Source: Vulcanimicrobiota bacterium
GTDB taxonomy: Bacteria > Vulcanimicrobiota > Vulcanimicrobiia > Vulcanimicrobiales > Vulcanimicrobiaceae
Reading direction: 5' to 3'
Length of the DNA: 64,000 nt
Assembly (NCBI GenBank): GCA_019232905.1
Contig: JAFANA010000057.1
Coordinates: 19,087 to 83,086, forward strand
Shown here: one piece after another, positions 1 through 8,081 of the stretch
Layout of the letters: each line of letters starts with the position of its first letter
Numbering within the stretch: the first letter of the stretch is position 1
Made by a program: the position numbers and the translations under genes
The notes under the pieces: model-generated
The model's input: only the letters and a program-made list of their open reading frames with translations
What the model was told of the DNA's origin: nothing
Database searches by the model: none

Positions 1-26
1 TATAAGTTTGGGCGTCCCGTCACGGC

Positions 27-1859
27 ATGGGACTTTATGACTGCCTATACATGAAGTTCGCCTTGAGCGGCGAAACAGGCGGAGCGGTGTTTGACGATAT
101 CTTCGGACTCGTTCAGTCTATACTGGGCGACGCTGGTAGCGTTGTACCATCGGAAGATCGCGCCCTCGCATTCGCGCGGATTGCTGCAATGCGGGCATTT
201 CTCGCGCGCCTTGAAACAGAATTGCCACAGGTTATTGCCGAAGCGTTATTAGAAGCTGCTCGCGTGACCGGCGCCGACGTGGCTGCGATTCTCGAAATGC
301 AGACGTCCGGGATGAGATTCGTCTGCTCTACCGATCCGACGCTGCTCGATGAAACCGTGGAATGGGAGAACGACCGCAAAGAGCTCGGCGACCGCGGATC
401 TGGTGTCCTGCGCAAGGCTGCGGCCGTGAAAGACGCGCTCTGCTCGACCTTCACCGCCGACGACCGGCGTTGGGCGTTGCTCCTGGGTGAACGGACGGGC
501 CGCCTGCAGCGCGATGCCTTTGAAGCGCAGGCGCAAGTCATCCTCGACGTGCTTACGCACCTGCTGCGCTTCCGCTCTGCGCGAGCCGAAGGGCGTGCGA
601 TGTTGGACCATCTGACGGGCCTTCCGGATCGCTGGTCGACGATGAGCCGCCTGACGGAGACCGTCATCGCCGCCAACCGCAACGAAACGCGTTCGGCGCT
701 ACTCTTCATCGATTTGAACGGTTTCAAGAACGTCAACGATCGCTACGGTCACGCGCACGGCGACGCGGCGCTGAAGTCCATTGCAACGAAGATGCGCGAC
801 GCACTGCGTTCCAACGAATTCGTCGGCCGCATCGGCGGCGATGAATTCGCTGTCGTGCTGCCGATGGTGCGTAGTTACGAGGAAGCCACTGCGGCGGCAG
901 CGCGTTTGGCCGAGGGCGTGCGCGATTTACATATCAGCTACGGCGAGGAAAGCGTGTCGGTGAGCATCGGCATCGCGTTCTTCCCCGAACACGCGTCGAA
1001 CGAAGACGAGTGGCTGCATCACGCCGATCTCGCGATGTATCAAGCCAAGCGCCAGCGGCAAAGCTACTGCGTTTTCGTGCCGGGCGCCACGCCGAGCGAC
1101 GTCCGTGCAATGAGCATCGATGTCGAAGAAGCGTACGACCGCGAGTTTCTGCTGTGCTTCCAGCCGATCTTCGACGTGCAATCCGGAGAAGTCGTTGCGG
1201 CCGAAGCGCTGTTACGGTCGCTTCATCCCCGAAGCGGCGTGCAATCCGCGCTCACGACCATGGAAGCGGCGCGCGCGCGCAAGTCACTCGAGCACCTCGA
1301 TGCGTGGGTGACGCGTCGCGCGTTACGCTACGCGAACGAGTGGCGCGATCAAGGCGTCATGCGCATTCACGTGAACATCGGCGTTGCGAGTGAGGAGATA
1401 CTCAACGGCGTGTTGCGAGCGATCGATGCAAGCGGAACCGACGCATCAATGCTCGCCGTGGAACTGGACTGGAGGCGATTCAGCGACGACCTGGACGCGC
1501 ACCGTTCGTTTGCAGAGGCGGCTGAACGCTGCGGTTTATATGTCGGACTCGATGGGTTCGGCGATAGCCCGCTCGATCTCGCGATGCTCGAAACGCTCGC
1601 CGTTCGTTTCGTGAAACCGTCGAAAGTGCTTCTACCATCCGGCGGTGCGACCGGACGCGGTATGGAAGCGATCGTTGCGATTTCGCAGGTCTATGGGTGG
1701 GACGTCATCGCGACGCGTGTCGCAACTGCTGACGACCGTGCAGCGATCCGAACGGCCGGCGTCAAATACATGCAAGGATTCGCGGCCGCACAGCCCATGA
1801 CCGCAATCGATTTCGAACAATGGATAGAAAGCAGCCCGCGTATCGCTCTCGTGAGTTGA
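27..1859 (+). CDS. GAF-like / GGDEF / degenerate EAL protein (cyclic-di-GMP signalling)
   Basis: A 610-aa cytoplasmic protein. The N-terminal ~190 residues look like a GAF-type sensor. The GGDEF domain (about residues 195-350) has DHLTGLPDR, the IDLNGF metal region and an intact GGDEF at residues 270-274, so diguanylate cyclase activity is plausible. The product-inhibition I-site reads RSNE instead of RxxD. The EAL domain (about 370-605) keeps EALLR at 393-397, but the other catalytic motifs are altered: ELDW replaces E(I/L)TE near 479, DGFG replaces DDFG at 509-512, KPS replaces KID, and the final AEGVE region reads ATRVA. I infer a diguanylate cyclase with a non-catalytic, perhaps c-di-GMP-binding, EAL domain. 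ATG at 27 gives the longest protein; ATG at 51 is an alternative. Neither has a clear Shine-Dalgarno. The stop overlaps the next start by one base. Confidence 0.85.
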   Translation: MGLYDCLYMKFALSGETGGAVFDDIFGLVQSILGDAGSVVPSEDRALAFARIAAMRAFLARLETELPQVIAEALLEAARVTGADVAAILEMQTSGMRFVCSTDPTLLDETVEWENDRKELGDRGSGVLRKAAAVKDALCSTFTADDRRWALLLGERTGRLQRDAFEAQAQVILDVLTHLLRFRSARAEGRAMLDHLTGLPDRWSTMSRLTETVIAANRNETRSALLFIDLNGFKNVNDRYGHAHGDAALKSIATKMRDALRSNEFVGRIGGDEFAVVLPMVRSYEEATAAAARLAEGVRDLHISYGEESVSVSIGIAFFPEHASNEDEWLHHADLAMYQAKRQRQSYCVFVPGATPSDVRAMSIDVEEAYDREFLLCFQPIFDVQSGEVVAAEALLRSLHPRSGVQSALTTMEAARARKSLEHLDAWVTRRALRYANEWRDQGVMRIHVNIGVASEEILNGVLRAIDASGTDASMLAVELDWRRFSDDLDAHRSFAEAAERCGLYVGLDGFGDSPLDLAMLETLAVRFVKPSKVLLPSGGATGRGMEAIVAISQVYGWDVIATRVATADDRAAIRTAGVKYMQGFAAAQPMTAIDFEQWIESSPRIALVS

Positions 1860-2248
1860 TGGAGACCTGTTCGCTCGTGCAACTCGCGAGCGACGGTTGC
1901 AAGTGGTGCGCATCCGAGCTGCCGAAACGGCGGCGAACGTGGTGCAGCGACAAATGTGCAAACGCCTTCTGGAACAATCATTGGTGGACACTCGCGCGCC
2001 GCGCCGCAAAACGCCGCGACAAATATCGCTGTAAACGCTGCGGCGAACGCGCACCCAAACGCGGCACGCCGAACTATAGCGCGCTACGCAAGACCCACCG
2101 CGTCGAAGTCAATCACATCGAACAAGCCCGCGGCGCGCACGTCCGACTCAGCTGCTTGCACCACCTGAGCAATCTCGAGACTCTATGCCTGTCGTGCCAT
2201 AAAGCACACACAGCCGCAATGAGAAAAGCTAACCGACCTAGCCGCTAG
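1859..2248 (+). CDS. HNH-type zinc-finger nuclease-like protein
   Basis: A 129-aa basic protein from ATG 1859, which shares its A with the upstream TGA (TGATG), so translation is probably coupled. It has a CKWC...CSDKC pair, then a CKRCGERAP zinc knuckle, VNHIEQARG (the central His/Asn part of an HNH core) and NLETLCLSCHKAHT (second CxxC and final His). This order CxxC-HI-NLxxLCxxCHxxH is the HNH endonuclease signature. No DNA-modification partner or phage gene is nearby, so a restriction role is not supported; it may be a stand-alone nuclease or a structural HNH protein. An in-frame start 39 nt further upstream exists, but the coupled start is more economical. Confidence 0.7.
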   Translation: METCSLVQLASDGCKWCASELPKRRRTWCSDKCANAFWNNHWWTLARRAAKRRDKYRCKRCGERAPKRGTPNYSALRKTHRVEVNHIEQARGAHVRLSCLHHLSNLETLCLSCHKAHTAAMRKANRPSR

Positions 2249-2284
2249 GTCCGGGCACGCGTGCTCTGGTATAACAGGGGCCGT
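2235..2284 (+). promoter_or_regulatory. Inverted repeat, -10-like box and RBS before transketolase
   Basis: GACCTAGC (2235-2242) and GCTAGGTC (2244-2251) form a near-continuous palindrome covering the HNH stop codon. TATAAC at 2270-2275 resembles a -10 box, and AGGGG at 2276-2280 is a Shine-Dalgarno four bases before ATG 2285. No convincing -35 box is visible. A promoter here would give a very short leader, so the -10 reading is tentative and the RBS reading firmer. Confidence 0.35.
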
Positions 2285-3142
2285 ATGCAATCCGTCACTG
2301 CCGAGCGCCTCAAGGAGCTCAAACTCAAGGCGAATGACGTCCGACAGGGGATCATTCGCTCGCTTTTGTCGGCGGGCTCCGGGCATTCAGCCGGGTCGCT
2401 GGACATGGCCGACATTTTTACCGCGCTGTACGGCGCCGTGATGAACCACGACCCGAAGCGTCCGGAGTGGGAAGACCGCGACCGGCTGCTGCTCTCTTGC
2501 GGACACATCGCACCGGTTCGCTACTCGGCGATGGCCAATTTCGGATACTTTCCGGTCGAAGAATTGCTGACGCTTCGGAAGTTTGGTTCGCGTTTGCAAG
2601 GCCATCCGGAGCGGGTGAAGTTGCCGGCGCTGGAAACGACCTCCGGTCCGCTCGGTGAAGGGCTCGCGCAAGGCGTCGGGATGGCGGTCGGTGCGAAGCT
2701 CGACAAAAAGAACTGGCGCGTCTTCGTCGTCACCTCCGATGCGGAACATCAGTGTGGATTGCACTGGGAAGCAATGATGACGGCCGGCAAGTTCAAACTC
2801 GACAACCTGACCTGCATCATCGATCGCAACTTCATTCAAATCGACGGCAGCACCGAAGACGTGATGCCGCTCGAGCCGCTCGCGGATAAGTATCGCGCGT
2901 TCAATTGGGAAGTGTTCGAATGCGACGGGAACGATATCGAAGCGTTCATCGACACGGTCGAACGAGCGAAGCGCGTCGAAGGCAAACCGCAAATCATCAT
3001 TGCGAACACGGTTCCGGGCAAGGGCGTGAGTTATATGGAAGGCGATTACACGTGGCACGGAAAGCCGCCGAATAAGGCGCAAGCCGACGAAGCACTTGCC
3101 GAACTGGAATCGCAACGCGAAAGGATTCTCGCCAATGTCTAG
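2285..3142 (+). CDS. Transketolase, N-terminal (ThDP-binding) subunit
   Basis: A 285-aa subunit of a split transketolase, transferring two-carbon ketol units in the non-oxidative pentose phosphate pathway. Family landmarks in order are the HSAGSLDMADIFTALY active-site His region, LLSCGHIAP, SGPLGEGLAQGVGMAVGAK and SDAEHQCGLHWEA, which stands where GDGExxEGxxWEA binds the diphosphate/metal, followed by KLDNL and DRNFIQIDG. The usual GDGE reads SDAE, a variation worth noting. ATG 2285 is chosen over an upstream ATG at 2261 because AGGGG lies just before it. The stop overlaps the start of the C-terminal subunit by 8 bp, so equimolar coupled translation is likely. Confidence 0.9.
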   Translation: MQSVTAERLKELKLKANDVRQGIIRSLLSAGSGHSAGSLDMADIFTALYGAVMNHDPKRPEWEDRDRLLLSCGHIAPVRYSAMANFGYFPVEELLTLRKFGSRLQGHPERVKLPALETTSGPLGEGLAQGVGMAVGAKLDKKNWRVFVVTSDAEHQCGLHWEAMMTAGKFKLDNLTCIIDRNFIQIDGSTEDVMPLEPLADKYRAFNWEVFECDGNDIEAFIDTVERAKRVEGKPQIIIANTVPGKGVSYMEGDYTWHGKPPNKAQADEALAELESQRERILANV

Positions 3143-4151
3143 CACCGATGTGATGGATGCGGCGGCTCGCGCGATGCATCTGGTCGACTACCGCAACACT
3201 GCGGAAGTCAAGCAACTGCCGACGCGCAACGGCTTCGGCGAAGGCTTGATCGAGGCGGGAAACCGCAACAAGAACGTGCTCGCGATTTGCGCCGATCTCG
3301 CGGAATCGACGCGCATGGAAGGGTTCAAAAAAGCGCATCCGGCGCAATATCTCGAGATCGGTGTTGCCGAGCAGATGCTCGTCGCGATGGCGGGCGGTCT
3401 CGCCGCGGCCGGAAAAATTCCGTGGATTGCTTCGTACGCGATGTTCAATCCGGGACGCTCGTGGGAGCAAGTGCGCACGATCATGGCGCTCAACGAAACG
3501 AACGTGAAGATCGCGGGCGCGCACGCCGGCGTTTCGGTCGGACCGGACGGCGCGACGCACCAGGCGATCGAAGATATCGCGATCATGCGCGTGATTCCGC
3601 ACATGTTCGTCGTCGTGCCGTGCGATTCGGTACAAACGAAGAAAGCAACGCTCGCGCTCTCGGAAACGTTCGGCCCGACGTACTTACGCTTTGCGCGTGA
3701 GAAATCGCCGATCGTGACGACGGAAGAGACGCCGTTCGAAATCGGCAAGGCGCAGACGTTCCGCGAGGGCAGCGACGTCGCCATCGTTGCGTGCGGAATT
3801 CTCGTCTATAATGCGCTCATCGCAGCGGACGAACTCGCGCGCGAAGACGGCATCGAGTGCCGCGTGGTGAACAACCATACGATCAAGCCGATGGACGAGC
3901 CGGCGATTGTCGATGCAGCAAAGCACTGCAGTGCGGTCGTTACGGTGGAGGAACACCAAGTGCACGGCGGCATGGGGTCGCGCGTTTCGGAGATCCTCGC
4001 GGAACGTCAGCCTGTCCCGATCGAGTTCATCGGCGTGCGCGATCAATTCGGTCAATCGGGCGATCCGGTTGAATTGATCGAGTACTACGGCATGGGAACG
4101 GCCGCCATCAAAGAAGCCGCGAGGCGCGCGTATGCGCGTAAACGCTCGTAA
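3135..4151 (+). CDS. Transketolase, C-terminal (pyrimidine-binding) subunit
   Basis: A 338-aa partner subunit. It contains RNGFGEGLIEAG, the LEIGVAEQMLVAMAGGLAA segment whose Glu activates the thiamine aminopyrimidine ring, SVGPDGATHQAIEDIA with catalytic His, LRFAREKSPI, and a C-terminal transketolase domain with VEEHQVHGGMGSRVSE. ATG 3135 lies inside the last codons of the upstream subunit (ATGTCTAG). Together the two proteins make a full transketolase of the two-subunit type found in archaea and many uncultured bacteria. A perfect hairpin at 4176-4204 follows the stop. Confidence 0.92.
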   Translation: MSSTDVMDAAARAMHLVDYRNTAEVKQLPTRNGFGEGLIEAGNRNKNVLAICADLAESTRMEGFKKAHPAQYLEIGVAEQMLVAMAGGLAAAGKIPWIASYAMFNPGRSWEQVRTIMALNETNVKIAGAHAGVSVGPDGATHQAIEDIAIMRVIPHMFVVVPCDSVQTKKATLALSETFGPTYLRFAREKSPIVTTEETPFEIGKAQTFREGSDVAIVACGILVYNALIAADELAREDGIECRVVNNHTIKPMDEPAIVDAAKHCSAVVTVEEHQVHGGMGSRVSEILAERQPVPIEFIGVRDQFGQSGDPVELIEYYGMGTAAIKEAARRAYARKRS

Positions 4152-4175
4152 CAGGAAACTAGCAGCCGGTTTTGA

Positions 4176-4204
4176 GAAGGGATCATCGTGGCGGTGATCC
4201 CTTC
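4176..4204 (+). other. Perfect 10-bp hairpin directly before a GTG start
   Basis: GAAGGGATCA (4176-4185) pairs perfectly with TGATCCCTTC (4195-4204) around a 9-nt loop, and GTG 4205 follows at once. There is no T-tract after the stem, so it is not a canonical intrinsic terminator for the transketolase genes. It may fold in the leader of the next gene and control its translation, or mark the 3' end of the transketolase mRNA. Confidence 0.45.
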
Positions 4205-7111
4205 GTGATTCCCAAGTTCCGCGATGAATTCGACCTCGACGCGATTGCGGCATTCGCCGACGGCTTGCGTCAGATCGTCTGGGTCGTCGGAGACGGCCTT
4301 TCATGCGAATATTTTAATCCCGCGTGGACCGCGTTTACGGGGCTCACCCTCGAACAGTCCGTGGGTTTGGGGTGGCAACTCGCGCTGCATCCGGCGGAGT
4401 TGCACCTCGTAGAAAACCGGTTTAAGGAAAACACCGCGCACGGACTGCCGTACCTCGTCAGTTACCGTTTGCGCTCGGTCGACGACCGCTACCGCCTCTT
4501 TACGGGTGCAATGTTTCCGGTGCGCGATACGAGCGGTGCCGTTCGGAAATGGATCGGCATCGTCGACGAGCCCGATCCGATGGAACGCGCAAACGACCGC
4601 TTCAAAGTGCTCGCCGACGCGCTGCCCATGCTCGTCTGGACCACCGATCGCGAAGACCGGCTCACCTTTGTCAATCACGCTTGGTATGAATACACGGGTC
4701 TCGGCGTGGGGTCGCTGATCGAAGAGCGCAACGCGCTCGTACATCCCGAAGACCTCGGGCGTTTGATGCATGCACTGCGCAGCGGTGCGGTGGAAGTGGA
4801 GTTTCGGTTCCGGCGCCGCAGCGACGGTACGTATCGTTGGCATTTGCTGCGATGGGTGCGCACGGAAATGGGCGATGAAATGCCGTTTTCACGAATCGGT
4901 ACCGCGGTCGACATTCAAGACCGGCATGTCGCGCAGATCGAGCGCGAACGGCAGTTGCGCGTTATTGCCGAAGCCGTTCCCAACATCGTCTGGTCGACGC
5001 GTGCGGACGGCGTACAAGATTACGTCAACAGCGCGATGGCCGAGTACGTCGGGAGAAAACCCGAAGAGACGATGGATCAGTCGTTCACGACCTTCGTCCA
5101 CCCCGACGATCTCGCAGCGACGGTAGAACGCTGGAAGCGGTCGTTCGAAACCGGCGAGGCGTACGAGCACCGTTACCGCTTGCGTCGTCACGACGGCGCC
5201 TATCGATGGTTTCTCGCACGCGGGTCCGCATTACGCGATGCATCCGGGCAGATCACGCGTTGGTTCGGTACGGCGACCGATATCGACGACGAGATGCGGA
5301 GTAACGCGATTCTCGCGGCGAGCGAATCGCACTATCGCATGCTCGCCGAAGCAATGCCGAATATCGCCTGGTCCGTGCGAGGCGACGGCGTTCAAGATTA
5401 CGTGAACGACGCGTGGTACCGTTATACAGGTCTGCGCACCTTCAGTTCCGATGCGTACGCACCCGAGGATCGCGAGGCGATTCGCGTAGATTGGGAGCGT
5501 TCGTTTCAAAGCGGCGAACCGTTCGAGCGCGAGATGCGCATCCGCCGCAGAGACGGCGTCTTCCGATGGTTTCTTTCGCGTGCGCTTCCGCTGCGCGATC
5601 AGCAAGGCCGCGTCGTCCGGTGGTTTGGGACGGCAACGGATATCGACGATCAAAAACGCGCCGAACTTCAACAGTCGTATCTCGCTTCGCTCGGAAACAT
5701 CATCAACGAGACGTGGTCGGTGGACGTTATGATCGAACGCATTACAAAGTCCGCCGTGCCGCAAATGGCGCAGTGGTGCGCGATCGAACTGAACGAAGGC
5801 AAACGCACGGCGCAATCGAGCGCCGGCGCGGTCGATCTTGACGCGGCGCAGCGTTTCCGCGCCCCGCTTTCCGTCCGCGGCGAAACGATCGGCACGCTTT
5901 TGGTTGCGCGCACCGCGGAGTTCGGCACATTCGACGAAGGGGACGCCGCATTTTTCGCCGAGGTGGCGCATCGAACGGCGTTGGCCATCAAGAACGCCGA
6001 GTTGTACGAACGCGAACACCGCGTTTCACAGGCGCTTCAATCGGCGTCGCTTCCGAAGACATTGCCGGCCGTGCCGTGGATGGAGACCGATGCAGTCTAC
6101 GTCCCCGGCAGTGGTGAAGCGCAAATCGGCGGCGATTGGTACGACGCATTCCGGTTACCCGACGGGCGTCTGGTCTTCTCGATCGGTGACGTCGCGGGAA
6201 GCGGTCTCGATGCGGCGGTCACGATGAGCAATATGCGTCAAATTATTCGGGGCACGGCGCAAGTGCATGCCGACCCCGTCTTGATGCTCAATGCTGCCGA
6301 TCGGGCGCTGCGCATCGAAGATCCCGAGCGATTCGTCACTGCGTTCGTCGCCGTATTGAGCCCGGTGACCGGCATCATGACCTACGCGAGCGCCGGGCAT
6401 CCGCCGCCGTATATTCGTCACGCATCCGGTGAGATCGATGAACTCATCTTCAGCGATCTCCCGCTCGGCTTGCGCGAGCGACATTATCTCGACGCGGGAC
6501 AGATCCAAGTGCGTGCTGATGACGTCATCGTCTTTTACACCGACGGGTTGACGGAATCGACGCGCGATTTAGAAGCCGGCGTTGCGGCATTGCGCGAGGC
6601 GATCGCCGATCCGGACTTTGCGCGCGCCGCACGTCCCGCCGAGTATTTGCAGGCACGTTTGCTTCCGCAAGGCGCGCGAGACGACGTCGCGATTATGACG
6701 GTTCGAATGTTGAGCGACGATCTGCGGGCGCGGGGACTGCGCCGATGGATATTCCCGAATCTCGATTCCAGTGCGGCGCAACGGCTCCGTCGCGAATTTC
6801 GCGAGGCGTTGCATTCACGCGGCGCGACGAGCGAGCGAATAGAATTCGCGGAACTCGTCCTCGGAGAATTGGTCGGCAATGCTGCTCGCCATGCGCCGGG
6901 ATCGCTCGAAGTCATTCTCGATTTCAGCAACCGGCGCCCAGTGCTGCACGTGATCGACGAAGGGCCCGGTTTCGAACGTGCGCCGATGTTGCCGCTGGAC
7001 TTGATGAGCGAATCCGGCCGGGGCCTCTACATCGTCGCGCAAGCTACGATGGAGTTCAGCGTAATGCGACGCCGCCCGCACGGTAGTCACGCCCGGGCAG
7101 TACTGCTGTAA
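4205..7111 (+). CDS. PAS(x4)-GAF-SpoIIE phosphatase-HATPase regulator
   Basis: A 968-aa soluble multidomain sensor. Four PAS domains span about residues 9-120, 133-240, 253-360 and 377-485, each ending in an RWFGTATDID-like PAC tail except the first. A GAF domain follows at 495-600. The SpoIIE/PP2C Ser phosphatase (about 620-820) has GGDWYDAF, FSIGDVAGSGLDAA, SAGHPPP and FYTDGLTES metal-binding motifs. A C-terminal HATPase_c domain of the RsbW type (850-968) has ELVGNAARHAPG. Proteins of this architecture regulate anti-sigma/anti-anti-sigma partner switches by dephosphorylation, and the kinase domain may act on the same partner. No sigma-factor antagonist gene is adjacent. GTG 4205 is chosen; TTG 4172 in the same frame would place the hairpin inside the gene. 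Confidence 0.85.
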   Translation: MIPKFRDEFDLDAIAAFADGLRQIVWVVGDGLSCEYFNPAWTAFTGLTLEQSVGLGWQLALHPAELHLVENRFKENTAHGLPYLVSYRLRSVDDRYRLFTGAMFPVRDTSGAVRKWIGIVDEPDPMERANDRFKVLADALPMLVWTTDREDRLTFVNHAWYEYTGLGVGSLIEERNALVHPEDLGRLMHALRSGAVEVEFRFRRRSDGTYRWHLLRWVRTEMGDEMPFSRIGTAVDIQDRHVAQIERERQLRVIAEAVPNIVWSTRADGVQDYVNSAMAEYVGRKPEETMDQSFTTFVHPDDLAATVERWKRSFETGEAYEHRYRLRRHDGAYRWFLARGSALRDASGQITRWFGTATDIDDEMRSNAILAASESHYRMLAEAMPNIAWSVRGDGVQDYVNDAWYRYTGLRTFSSDAYAPEDREAIRVDWERSFQSGEPFEREMRIRRRDGVFRWFLSRALPLRDQQGRVVRWFGTATDIDDQKRAELQQSYLASLGNIINETWSVDVMIERITKSAVPQMAQWCAIELNEGKRTAQSSAGAVDLDAAQRFRAPLSVRGETIGTLLVARTAEFGTFDEGDAAFFAEVAHRTALAIKNAELYEREHRVSQALQSASLPKTLPAVPWMETDAVYVPGSGEAQIGGDWYDAFRLPDGRLVFSIGDVAGSGLDAAVTMSNMRQIIRGTAQVHADPVLMLNAADRALRIEDPERFVTAFVAVLSPVTGIMTYASAGHPPPYIRHASGEIDELIFSDLPLGLRERHYLDAGQIQVRADDVIVFYTDGLTESTRDLEAGVAALREAIADPDFARAARPAEYLQARLLPQGARDDVAIMTVRMLSDDLRARGLRRWIFPNLDSSAAQRLRREFREALHSRGATSERIEFAELVLGELVGNAARHAPGSLEVILDFSNRRPVLHVIDEGPGFERAPMLPLDLMSESGRGLYIVAQATMEFSVMRRRPHGSHARAVLL

Positions 7112-7215
7112 AAAAAGCGCTGATTTTGTGCATCTCGTCGTCGCCTCGGGCCTCATTTACCGCAGTAAACTTCGGCCCTCGGCTCCTAGAGCTGCACGAA
7201 AATCAGAGCTTTTTT
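7111..7215. terminator. Long bidirectional terminator between convergent genes
   Basis: Arms 7111-7132 (AAAAAAGCGCTGATTTTGTG, then CA) and 7193-7215 are inverted copies with one mismatch and one bulged base, starting with A6 and ending with T6. The 60-nt interior holds a further perfect hairpin, TTTAC-cgca-GTAAA at 7156-7169. A-tract plus T-tract makes it usable from both sides, for the phosphatase gene (plus) and rpsO (minus). Confidence 0.75.
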
Positions 7216-7229
7216 AGGTTGATCTTTTG

Positions 7230-7499
7230 TTAGCGGCGCAGACCGAGGTCTGAGATCAGTGCGCGGTAGCGCTCGAGGTCCTTCGCTTGCAAGTAGTTGA
7301 GCAAACGGCGACGCTGGCCGACCTGGAGCAAGAGGCCCCGGCGGCTGTGGTGGTCTTTCTTATGGACCTTGAGATGATCGGTGAGCTGGTTGATCGACGC
7401 GGTGAGGATCGCGATCTGGACTTCGGCCGAACCGGTGTCGTTCGATCCGCGGCCGTACTTGGCGGCGATTTCCGCCTTTTGTTCCTTGGTGAGAGGCAC
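7230..7499 (-). CDS. rpsO: 30S ribosomal protein S15
   Basis: An 89-aa protein of exactly the usual S15 length. It has the diagnostic [26 protein letters not shown] and RRRLLNYL motifs, whose conserved residues contact 16S rRNA helices 20-22. It binds the central domain early in 30S assembly. The gene stands alone between a thioesterase gene upstream and the long terminator downstream; pnp, its frequent neighbour, is not present. A hairpin in its 5' leader is listed separately. Confidence 0.97.
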   Translation of the reverse strand: MPLTKEQKAEIAAKYGRGSNDTGSAEVQIAILTASINQLTDHLKVHKKDHHSRRGLLLQVGQRRRLLNYLQAKDLERYRALISDLGLRR

Positions 7500-7636
7500 G
7501 AATTGCTCCTTAAGCAGGATGGCCTCGCTCGAATGCAGGGCCCGCTCCGCAAGCTCCGCCTCGGCGACCGGGAGAGTGTATCAGAGACTCTCCCCCGTCG
7601 CAAGCCTCTTTTACGCCTTGCCCATGCCTTGCCGTC
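7500..7636 (-). promoter_or_regulatory. rpsO leader with perfect 8-bp hairpin
   Basis: This 137-bp gap upstream of rpsO contains GGGAGAGT (7570-7577) pairing perfectly with ACTCTCCC (7587-7594) around a 9-nt loop, about 70 nt before the S15 start. A Shine-Dalgarno-like AAGGAGC lies just before the ATG in minus orientation. The hairpin has no T-tail, so it looks less like a terminator of the upstream thioesterase gene than like a leader structure. S15 represses its own mRNA through leader structures in several phyla. Confidence 0.4.
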
Positions 7637-8020
7637 CTAGCCCCTGACGGGGGTCGGCTTGCCCTCCGGCGTCACGGCCACGTAGATGAACTTCCCTACG
7701 GTCGCAAGGCGTCGCTCGCCGCTGGTCGGATGCTCGCCCCATAGCTCAACCTCGACAGTAATCGACGTACGGCCGATCTTTACGACGTGCGCCACCGTTT
7801 CGACAAACTCGCCGGCGCGGATCGGCTCTTTGAAGTCGATCCGGTCGATGGAAACGGTCACGACCGGTTTGCGGCAAGCGCGCATGGCAGCAATGCCTCC
7901 GACTACGTCCATCATGGAGACGGCCTTGCCGCCGAAGAGGTTCCCGTAAGCGTTCGTGTCCTGAGGGAAGACAATCTCGGTACGGCGTTCGGTAATGATG
8001 TGGGAATCGCTCTGGGTCAT
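7637..8020 (-). CDS. Acyl-CoA thioesterase, hotdog fold (YciA type)
   Basis: A 127-aa single-domain hotdog protein. Features seen are PQDTNAYGNLFGGKAVSMMD, with the conserved Asn and GG before the central helix, and DRIDFKEPIRAGEFVE, typical of the acyl-CoA hydrolase family. Such enzymes hydrolyse acyl-CoA to free fatty acid and CoA in the cytoplasm, mainly adjusting the acyl-CoA pool. The start is 61 bp from that of the divergent membrane sensor, so promoters of both must lie in 8021-8081. No specific partner is encoded nearby. Confidence 0.85.
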   Translation of the reverse strand: MTQSDSHIITERRTEIVFPQDTNAYGNLFGGKAVSMMDVVGGIAAMRACRKPVVTVSIDRIDFKEPIRAGEFVETVAHVVKIGRTSITVEVELWGEHPTSGERRLATVGKFIYVAVTPEGKPTPVRG

Positions 8021-8081
8021 GGCGGCAAGGGATTCTTGATCCGGGGCAAAGCTCCGCCGCCGGCATCGCGATCATTGTATT

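Noticed and set aside
2387..3145. 252-codon open frame opposite transketolase
   Set aside because: Transketolase motifs on the plus strand are unambiguous; the antisense frame has none.
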